From contig JACNKA010000068.1 in the NCBI GenBank assembly GCA_014382285.1, positions 1 through 36,754 on the forward strand: a stretch of DNA of 36,754 nucleotides, given 5' to 3'. Below, piece by piece: positions 31,193 to 36,754 of the stretch. Below the pieces are notes generated by a model. That model ran no database searches. It had not been told where the DNA came from and saw only the letters and a list, made by a program, of their open reading frames with translations. This DNA comes from Nitrospinota bacterium. Its GTDB lineage: Bacteria > Nitrospinota > Nitrospinia > Nitrospinales > VA-1. The translations under genes were made by a program, and so were the position numbers. The number at the start of each line of letters is the position of its first letter. Positions within the stretch are counted from its first letter, which is position 1.

Positions 31193-33910
31193 ATGACACC
31201 CCCATCCGCTAATGGCTTGCTCAGTCGTTTCTTGTCTGCCATTGAACGTTTTGCCTATCGGCATTCCCTGCTTGTTATTGCCGCATCCCTGATTTTAGCC
31301 ATCCTGTCTCTGTGGGTGACTGCACAAAAACTCACTTTCAAAACCGGCCGCGGTGATCTGGTAGCCAAAGGCCTGCCTTATGTCGAACGATATGAAAACT
31401 ATCGCGGACAATTTGAAGACCTGGACGGCATGGTTGTGGTGGTGGAAGGGGAAACCCCTGCGGACATGTCCGGTTTTGCCGAAGCGCTGGAAAAAAAACT
31501 GCAAGCCCAACCGCATCTCTTCTCCAAAGTGGTTTATAAAATCGATACAGGTTATTTCCGTTCTCGGTTCATGCTTTATCTTGAGCAGGATGAACTGGAA
31601 ACATTGGGCCGCAAGCTGGAAGACCATCAGGATTTTCTGGAGTCGGTGAATCTTTCACCCGGACTCCACCCGCTTTTATCCAGCATCAATGCTGAAATCA
31701 GTTCCGGCATGGTCGATTCCCTGCTGACCGATTTTTTAGGCGGTGAAGACGAGGAAAAAAGTGAAGATGAGGGTGACCTCAACCTGTTGATTCGGCTTCT
31801 GGAAGAAATGACCCGGTTCTTGACGGGTGAAACCAGTTATCGTTCACCCTGGCAGGCTTTGTTTAAAGGGGGTGACGAATCTCTGCGCGAACAAGGGTAT
31901 ATGGTTTCTGAAAATGGAGACCTGCTTTTCATTCTGGTGATTCCCAACGATGATGAAACCAGTTTCACCGGTTACAAGGATGCCGTGGAGCAGGCCCGCC
32001 AATTCATAGCTGAAACCCGTAAAGATTTTCCCGGCGTAACAGTCGGGCTCACCGGGGAAGATGTGATATCCAGTGATGAAATGGTGACCACCCAGTCCGA
32101 TGTCGAAACCGCTTCCAAGATCGCTTTGGCAGGCGTTGCCCTGCTATTCATCATTGCCTATCAGGGAGTCGTTAAACCTCTTCTGGCCGTGTTCTGTCTC
32201 CTGCTCGGTTTGAGCTGGACGATGGGGTTCACCACCCTGACCATTGGTCACTTGAATATTCTTTCCGTGGTATTCACCACTATCCTGATTGGGTTGGGCA
32301 TAGATTTTGGAATTCATATACTCGAACGCTTTAAGGAAGAACGCCAACAAGGCAATGAAATCCAGGCAGCTCTGCAAAAAACTCTTCAGGGAACAGGGAA
32401 GGGAAACTTTTCCGGTGCCATCACCACCGCCATGGCGTTTGGTGCCATGGTGCTGACCGACTTCATCGGCATTGTGGAACTGGGCTGGATCGCCGGATGG
32501 GGCATTCTTTTCTGCATGGTCGCCATGCTTCTGGTGCTTCCCGCCCTGATCACGCTGGAAGAAAAATGGCGCAAGCCGAGTTATGCACAAATAAAATCCT
32601 CGAGTGCCAAACAAAGAGGGTGCATCGACAAACTGTTTGATCATTATTATCTCATCATCGCAGTGTGTACCGTTCTGGTTCTCATCGCTTCCCTGTCATT
32701 GAAAGATCTGCGTTTTGACTACAACCTGCTCAACCTGCAAGCCAAGGGGACCGAGGCGGTGCAATATGAAATGAAAATTCTTGAAAGTGCAGGGCGGTCT
32801 GCCTGGTCGGCTTCTATCCTGGCGGACTCTTTGGAGGAGATTCAGGAAAAGGAACGCCAACTCAAGGCCCTGCCAACCGTGGCCCGGGTTGAGAGCATTT
32901 CAGCGGTGATGCCCGATCATCAGGAAGAAAACGCGCGCATCATCCGTGAAAACCTAGCGCCGCTTTTAAAAAATCTGGAAGTGGAACCGGAAGATGTTGA
33001 CTTTTCATGGAAGGCGTTGAACAAAACTCTCAAAGGCATCCAGTTCAAACTGCAGGGAAGGGAGGGGGATGAACTCGATGAGGTGCAGATAGCGGGAAAC
33101 CTCGTCAAAAATTTTCGGGAACTAAGCCAGAAGGTGGGGCCTGATCTGGCCGAGCAAAGACTGGCAAATTTTTCACAATTGCTTTTCGCTGATTACCGCA
33201 ACCTTATGGATGAACTCAAAGCCAATGCCGATGTGAAGTTGGTGCGGCTGGAAGAAATTCCCGAAGACCTGAGAAAGCGTTACATCTCACAAAAAGGCAA
33301 GTATGTAGCGAATATTTTCCCCAGCGTGGATGTCTGGGATCTGGATGAACGCAAAAAATATTTAAACGACCTCAGGTCGGTAGACCCCAATGTCACCGGC
33401 ACTGCCGTGCATATGTTTGAGTCCACCCGGTTGATGACAGAAGGTTATGTCAAGGGTGGACTCTATGCCATGATAGCGATCTTCATTTATGTGTTTTTTC
33501 TGTTTCGGAATATACGTACAGTTTTTTTCGTTCTGCTTCCGGTGCTGGTGGGGTCCATATGGACGGTAGGTGTTATGGACTTGATCGGGCTGAAGCTGAA
33601 CATGGCGAACCTCGTCATCCTGCCTCTTATTCTCGGCATTGGCGTGGTCAACGGCATTCACATCACTCACCGCTATAGGGAAGAAGAAGATAAAAACGCC
33701 AGTGTTCTGGGGAAAAGCACGGGGCAAGCCGTTCTGCTCAGTTCTCTCACCACCATGATCGGGTTCGGCAGCATGATGGTGGCTAACCATTATGGTGTTT
33801 TCAGTCTGGGGCTGGTGCTGACATTGGGAGTGTTCAACTGTCTCATCGCATCCGTCACCTTCCTGCCCGCACTGCTTAAACTCAGCACCGCTAAAGGCTG
33901 GCGCGTCTAA
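31193..33910 (+). CDS. RND/MMPL-family exporter (HpnN-like)
   Basis: The 905-residue inner-membrane protein has the RND layout: a first membrane helix (about residues 25-45), a large periplasmic domain, a five-helix block, a second periplasmic domain and a second block of helices. The first block includes FIIAYQGVVKPLLAVFCLLLG and GLGIDFGIHILERF, read in parts. The second block includes ILGIGVVNGIHITHRYREEE. The GIDFGIHI and GVVNGIHI motifs in the fourth helix of each half are typical of MMPL/HpnN lipid transporters. HpnN moves hopanoids to the outer membrane; no hopanoid synthesis gene is present here, so the lipid substrate is unknown. The context beside a lipid A deacylase suggests outer-membrane lipid handling. 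Confidence 0.9.
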   Translation: MTPPSANGLLSRFLSAIERFAYRHSLLVIAASLILAILSLWVTAQKLTFKTGRGDLVAKGLPYVERYENYRGQFEDLDGMVVVVEGETPADMSGFAEALEKKLQAQPHLFSKVVYKIDTGYFRSRFMLYLEQDELETLGRKLEDHQDFLESVNLSPGLHPLLSSINAEISSGMVDSLLTDFLGGEDEEKSEDEGDLNLLIRLLEEMTRFLTGETSYRSPWQALFKGGDESLREQGYMVSENGDLLFILVIPNDDETSFTGYKDAVEQARQFIAETRKDFPGVTVGLTGEDVISSDEMVTTQSDVETASKIALAGVALLFIIAYQGVVKPLLAVFCLLLGLSWTMGFTTLTIGHLNILSVVFTTILIGLGIDFGIHILERFKEERQQGNEIQAALQKTLQGTGKGNFSGAITTAMAFGAMVLTDFIGIVELGWIAGWGILFCMVAMLLVLPALITLEEKWRKPSYAQIKSSSAKQRGCIDKLFDHYYLIIAVCTVLVLIASLSLKDLRFDYNLLNLQAKGTEAVQYEMKILESAGRSAWSASILADSLEEIQEKERQLKALPTVARVESISAVMPDHQEENARIIRENLAPLLKNLEVEPEDVDFSWKALNKTLKGIQFKLQGREGDELDEVQIAGNLVKNFRELSQKVGPDLAEQRLANFSQLLFADYRNLMDELKANADVKLVRLEEIPEDLRKRYISQKGKYVANIFPSVDVWDLDERKKYLNDLRSVDPNVTGTAVHMFESTRLMTEGYVKGGLYAMIAIFIYVFFLFRNIRTVFFVLLPVLVGSIWTVGVMDLIGLKLNMANLVILPLILGIGVVNGIHITHRYREEEDKNASVLGKSTGQAVLLSSLTTMIGFGSMMVANHYGVFSLGLVLTLGVFNCLIASVTFLPALLKLSTAKGWRV

Positions 33911-33998
33911 CCACTCGGCACCAGCGTGACGCTGGTGGCAAATAGCAATAGCTTTACTCGACGAGAAAAGAGTTATCTCGGCTTGAGAAGTTTCTACT
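33911..33998 (+). repeat. Interspersed repeat copy after the MMPL gene
   Basis: The sequence begins with CCACTCGGC, then the palindrome CCAGCGTGACGCTGG, GCAATAGCTTTACTCG and GTTATCTCGGCTTG. These parts match the copy at 26063-26215 in the same order. It is directly followed by a REP-like arm at 34004. Confidence 0.6.
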
Positions 33999-34003
33999 CA
34001 ATT

Positions 34004-34032
34004 CCCCCCTGACAAGGGGGGCTAGGGGGGTT
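34004..34032. repeat. Single arm of the REP-like family
   Basis: CCCCCCTGACAAGGGGGG, then CTAGGGGGGTT, matches the right arm of the palindrome at 26302-26329 with small changes. Confidence 0.65.
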
Positions 34033-34070
34033 GCCTTCAATCTTCTATGGTTTTATTCCGAATGGATTTG

Positions 34071-34400
34071 ATGAGTATTTTTAACAACCGCGAGATTGCT
34101 GTCGGAATATGGGGTGCTGTTTTATTCCTATTGTGCCTAATTAAACCAACCCTTAGAAACTCATTTGCTCAGGTCGCGGCGGCTTTTTTTAATATAAAGA
34201 TACTGTTGTCACTGGGTTTAATGGCTATTTATATTGGGCTCTTGGTATATGGTTTGAATGAGCTGGGTCTGTGGACAATCAGCCAACTAAAAAACACGAT
34301 CCTTTGGAGTATTTTAGTTGCGGCAGTATCATTATTTAGAATCACTGATATCAAAAATGCTCCTAGTTACTTTAAGGCAGCAATAAAGGATAATTTTTAA
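34071..34400 (+). CDS. N-terminal part of a frameshifted membrane protein
   Basis: From the ATG at 34071 (MSIFNNREIAVG; the frame opens at 34047) this ORF encodes 109 residues with two membrane segments (about residues 10-25 and 43-65). It ends at IKDNF with a TAA stop at 34398. The frame beginning at 34399 continues seamlessly with KLIIVLEFVVAFY, a further membrane helix that lacks its own normal start codon. The two frames are joined by a +1 shift at TTT-TAA, so this is probably the first part of one protein of about 438 residues. I do not recognise a functional family. Confidence 0.65.
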   Translation: MSIFNNREIAVGIWGAVLFLLCLIKPTLRNSFAQVAAAFFNIKILLSLGLMAIYIGLLVYGLNELGLWTISQLKNTILWSILVAAVSLFRITDIKNAPSYFKAAIKDNF

Positions 34401-35388
34401 ATTAATAATTGTCCTTGAGTTTGTCGTTGCTTTTTATACTTTCCCATTATGGGTTGAACTCATTATTATTCCTGTTTTAGCTTTATTGGGGGGCGTATTG
34501 GCTTATTCTGAGACGGACAAGAAATATTCGCAGGTGGAAGGGTTGCTTAATGCGCTGTTTGCGTGGTTTGGTCTGGGCTTAATTTTTTATGTAATCTTTC
34601 AAATAAGTGCAGATATTGAAAAATTTGCAAAACTACAAACGCTCACAGACTTTTCTTTGCCGCCAATCTTATTCATGTTTTACCTTCCATTCATATTCTT
34701 GATGAACCTCTATGTTAATTATGAGAATGCTTTTGTTAGATTGCAGTTTGTTGTCAAAGAGCCTTCACTTCGGGCATATGCAAAGCGATGCGCAATTAAA
34801 GCTTTTCATTTTCGAATAGAATTATTGAATAGATGGACGCGCAACTTGAACTTGACCAACCGAGAAAACAGGCAAGACATTAAAGATGCAATTCGTGAGG
34901 TCAAAACCACATGGGAAAGAGAGCAAAGCCCGGAAGAAATACCTCTTGATTTGGGTTGGTCTCCATTTATGGCACGAGAATTTCTAATTACAGAAGGCTT
35001 AATACCCAGTGATTACCATCGATCTGTAGGAGGTTGTGATGATTGGTGCTCCAATTCAGACTGTTTAAGAGTAGGTGATGGGTTCACGCTTAATAATATT
35101 GTTTACTATATTGAAGGAGAGGAATCGGTTGCAACTAAGTTGAATTTAGTAATGGCTATTAACACCCCTGATTCATCATTTGAAACGAGGCATGAATTTT
35201 GCGAAATTGCTGGAAAACTATTTGCTAAAGCTCTCGGAAATGAAGTTCCAGAGGAAATCAAAGTAAATCTTTCAAAAGAAATTACTATGACCACCAAATT
35301 AATGGGGAAAAATATAATAATTTTAAAGGAGATATGGCCAGGCCATCGTATGCAAGGTTATTCAATCAAGTTCATCATTCAGAACTAA
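34399..35388 (+). CDS. C-terminal part of the frameshifted membrane protein
   Basis: This frame is open from 34387 to the stop at 35388. The only common start codon near its beginning is a TTG at 34486, which would cut off a membrane helix (LEFVVAFYTFPLWVEL and following). Read from 34399 it adds about 329 residues. These are three or more membrane segments (to about 34740) and then a soluble part with a Cys-rich spot (GGCDDWCSNSDC). The C-terminal domain ends in MQGYSIKFIIQN. Codon use and A/T content are higher than in neighbouring host genes, suggesting acquisition. It is either a gene broken by a base loss in a T-run, a sequencing error or a +1 programmed frameshift. Confidence 0.6.
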   Translation, partial: KLIIVLEFVVAFYTFPLWVELIIIPVLALLGGVLAYSETDKKYSQVEGLLNALFAWFGLGLIFYVIFQISADIEKFAKLQTLTDFSLPPILFMFYLPFIFLMNLYVNYENAFVRLQFVVKEPSLRAYAKRCAIKAFHFRIELLNRWTRNLNLTNRENRQDIKDAIREVKTTWEREQSPEEIPLDLGWSPFMAREFLITEGLIPSDYHRSVGGCDDWCSNSDCLRVGDGFTLNNIVYYIEGEESVATKLNLVMAINTPDSSFETRHEFCEIAGKLFAKALGNEVPEEIKVNLSKEITMTTKLMGKNIIILKEIWPGHRMQGYSIKFIIQN

Positions 35389-35701
35389 ATTAAGCAATAA
35401 CCAGTGAGTGGGGAGGGTAAAATTGTCAGGTGTTTTTTAATGATAAATCACCCCGGAGATTCTTCACTACGTTTAGAATGACAAGCCTAACCCCCTCAAT
35501 CCCCCTTGTCAGGGGGAGGCTTCCCATCTGTGGCAACAAATGGTGTTATTGACTCAATAGACCCACGCCGAGTGGTGTGGTAGAATCTCGTCATCATTGT
35601 AGGCTGGCAATAGGATAAGGGGTTTGTTTAGACCAGTTTGCACCCTTCAAGGGTTGTATGGCATCTAAGAAAGAAACAATATTTAACAGGTTAGTTTTGA
35701 T
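35389..35701. other. 313-bp intergenic region before dapF
   Basis: The gap holds a REP-like arm (35489-35516), a fragment CCACGCCGAGTGG that is the inverse of the interspersed repeat start, and a short palindrome ACCCTTCAAGGGT near 35643. I found no convincing promoter with good spacing: TTGACT at 35549 and TAGAAT at 35581 are 26 bp apart. No gene is recognised. Confidence 0.5.
35489..35516. repeat. Single arm of the REP-like family
   Basis: The 28 bases beginning AACCCCCTCAATCCCCCTTG are identical to the left arm of the palindrome at 26259-26286. Confidence 0.75.
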
Positions 35702-36517
35702 ATGGCGATTCAGTTCACAAAAATGAGTGGCAGTGGCAACGATTTCATCATCATTGATAATCGGGTGCCGGTCATGGACGAGGGTAAAAAGCGCGATTTT
35801 GTCCGGCGCGTGTGCGACCGAAAAATGTCTATCGGTGCGGATGGGGTGATCTTTGTCGAGAACTCGGACCAGGCCGATATTAAATGGGATTTTTATAACG
35901 AAGATGGTTCCTCCGCCGAGATGTGCGGCAATGGCGGTCGTTGTGTGGCCCGTTATGCGGTGGAAAAGAACATCGCTCCCGCCAAAATGACTTTAGAGAC
36001 TCTGGCGGGGATCGTGGGTGCGGAAGTGAATGGAACAACGGTGAGGGTCAAACTCACTGCGCCGCAAAATTTAAGACAGGATATTGCGGTCGCGCTGAAT
36101 GGGACGCAATATCAGGTGGACAGTCTCAACACCGGCGTGCCGCACGCCATTGTTTATTCTGATAACGTTGAAAGTGTGAATGTGAGGGAGGCGGGTCATG
36201 GTATCCGTTTCCATGACGCATTTGCTCCGGCCGGAACCAATGTGGATTTTGTCGAGAAAGTGGGCGCCCAGGCACTTAAAATCCGCACCTATGAGCGCGG
36301 AGTGGAAGACGAAACGCTGGCCTGTGGTACAGGAGTGGTGGCCTCGGCCCTGTTATCTTTTTATAAAAAAATGGTCCTGCCTCCGGTTGAAGTGGAAACC
36401 CGGGGTGGAGATATTTTGAAAGTGGATTTTGAAGCGACCAATGGTAAGGCTGATTCGGGGGTCTATCTGGAAGGCCCTACCCGCATAGCTTTTGAAGGTA
36501 CGCTCGTAGAATATTAA
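35702..36517 (+). CDS. dapF: Diaminopimelate epimerase
   Basis: The 271-residue enzyme converts LL- to meso-diaminopimelate for lysine and peptidoglycan synthesis. Two catalytic cysteines are visible, in EMCGNGGRCVARYA (about residue 76) and in DETLACGTGVVASAL (about residue 212). The N-terminal SGSGNDFIIIDNR and the ERGVEDET segment are also typical. Length is normal. The start ATG at 35702 has no clear ribosome-binding site. dapA begins 18 bp downstream, so the two genes form a lysine/cell-wall unit. Confidence 0.98.
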   Translation: MAIQFTKMSGSGNDFIIIDNRVPVMDEGKKRDFVRRVCDRKMSIGADGVIFVENSDQADIKWDFYNEDGSSAEMCGNGGRCVARYAVEKNIAPAKMTLETLAGIVGAEVNGTTVRVKLTAPQNLRQDIAVALNGTQYQVDSLNTGVPHAIVYSDNVESVNVREAGHGIRFHDAFAPAGTNVDFVEKVGAQALKIRTYERGVEDETLACGTGVVASALLSFYKKMVLPPVEVETRGGDILKVDFEATNGKADSGVYLEGPTRIAFEGTLVEY

Positions 36518-36535
36518 CCTATATATCTGGTTCCC

Positions 36536-36754
36536 ATGTTTGAAGGTTCGTTTGTTGCCATAGTGACCCCGTTTAAAAACGGGAAAGTAGACACCGCCGC
36601 CCTGCGTGGATTGATCGAGTTTCATATAGAAAATGGAACTAACGGAATTGTGCCCTGCGGCACGACCGGCGAGTCGGCCACCTTGAACCATGCAGAGCAT
36701 GAAGAGGTGATCCAGATTGCCGTTGATACCTGTAAAGGGCGGATTCCTGTTCTG
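36536..36754 (+). CDS. dapA: 4-hydroxy-tetrahydrodipicolinate synthase, 5' part (runs off the window)
   Basis: The ORF begins at the ATG at 36536 and is open to the window end, giving the first 73 residues. MFEGSFVAIVTPFKNGKVD and the GTTGES motif (about residues 43-48, pyruvate-site threonines) identify DapA. This enzyme condenses pyruvate with aspartate semialdehyde in the first committed step to diaminopimelate. The catalytic lysine lies outside the window. It follows dapF by 18 bp in the same orientation, without a visible ribosome-binding site. Confidence 0.93.
   Translation, partial: MFEGSFVAIVTPFKNGKVDTAALRGLIEFHIENGTNGIVPCGTTGESATLNHAEHEEVIQIAVDTCKGRIPVL

Noticed and set aside
35549-35586. 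Promoter for dapF
   Set aside because: TTGACT and TAGAAT are 26 bp apart, too far for a normal sigma-70 promoter.

Overview
The window looks like a chromosomal segment of a Gram-negative bacterium that lives outside the well-studied model groups. Evidence for a diderm envelope is a PagL-type outer-membrane lipid A deacylase, an HpnN-like RND/MMPL exporter, TatA, a monofunctional peptidoglycan glycosyltransferase and the diaminopimelate genes dapF-dapA. The mix of a DUF6178 protein, GlnRS, a spore-photoproduct-lyase-like radical SAM protein, a lysine-rich histone-H1-like protein and a large permease/FG-GAP/ASPIC fusion is most reminiscent of Nitrospinota or deltaproteobacterial-type lineages. 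That placement is from memory of gene content, not from a search.

Positions 1 to about 4137 are the end of an integrated mobile element. From right to left it carries a tyrosine integrase with its own sigma-70-like promoter and repeat-rich arm region, an unknown 232-residue protein, a gap with 11-bp direct repeats, an XRE repressor, an excisionase/AlpA-like winged-helix protein, a small acidic protein and a DUF3987/YfjI primase-helicase-like protein, all on the minus strand. The element abuts the 5' half of a tRNA-Arg(UCU) gene that is broken right after the anticodon loop. The layout resembles a phage satellite or integrative plasmid. Its far end lies outside the window.

From 4340 onward the content is host-like. 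A fluoride-channel pair (DUF190, fluC) is followed by a 1032-residue membrane permease fused to a seven-repeat FG-GAP propeller and an ASPIC/UnbV tail. Next come glnS, a PAS-GAF histidine kinase, dnaN (away from dnaA), an SPL-like radical SAM protein, an M23 peptidase, mtgA and an RlmI-like rRNA methyltransferase. Then follow the lysine-rich histone-like gene, pgeF, a DUF6178 gene and purH.

The region 23.1 to 31.1 kb holds envelope and stress functions. It has an unknown charged membrane-anchored protein, then a three-gene minus-strand set (SH3 protein, M48 protease, HAMP protein). These are followed by an Amidase_2 protein next to NAD kinase, a bifunctional-nuclease-domain protein, an ECF sigma factor with a zinc anti-sigma partner, tatA and, divergently, the PagL-like protein. 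The last part has a large MMPL exporter, a membrane protein split by a frameshift at a TTT-TAA site, dapF and the start of dapA.

Several families of short repeats are scattered in the host part: a G/C-rich REP-like palindrome, a roughly 90-bp interspersed repeat, and CCGGCG-type hairpins. Some of these form the last codons of the genes they abut.
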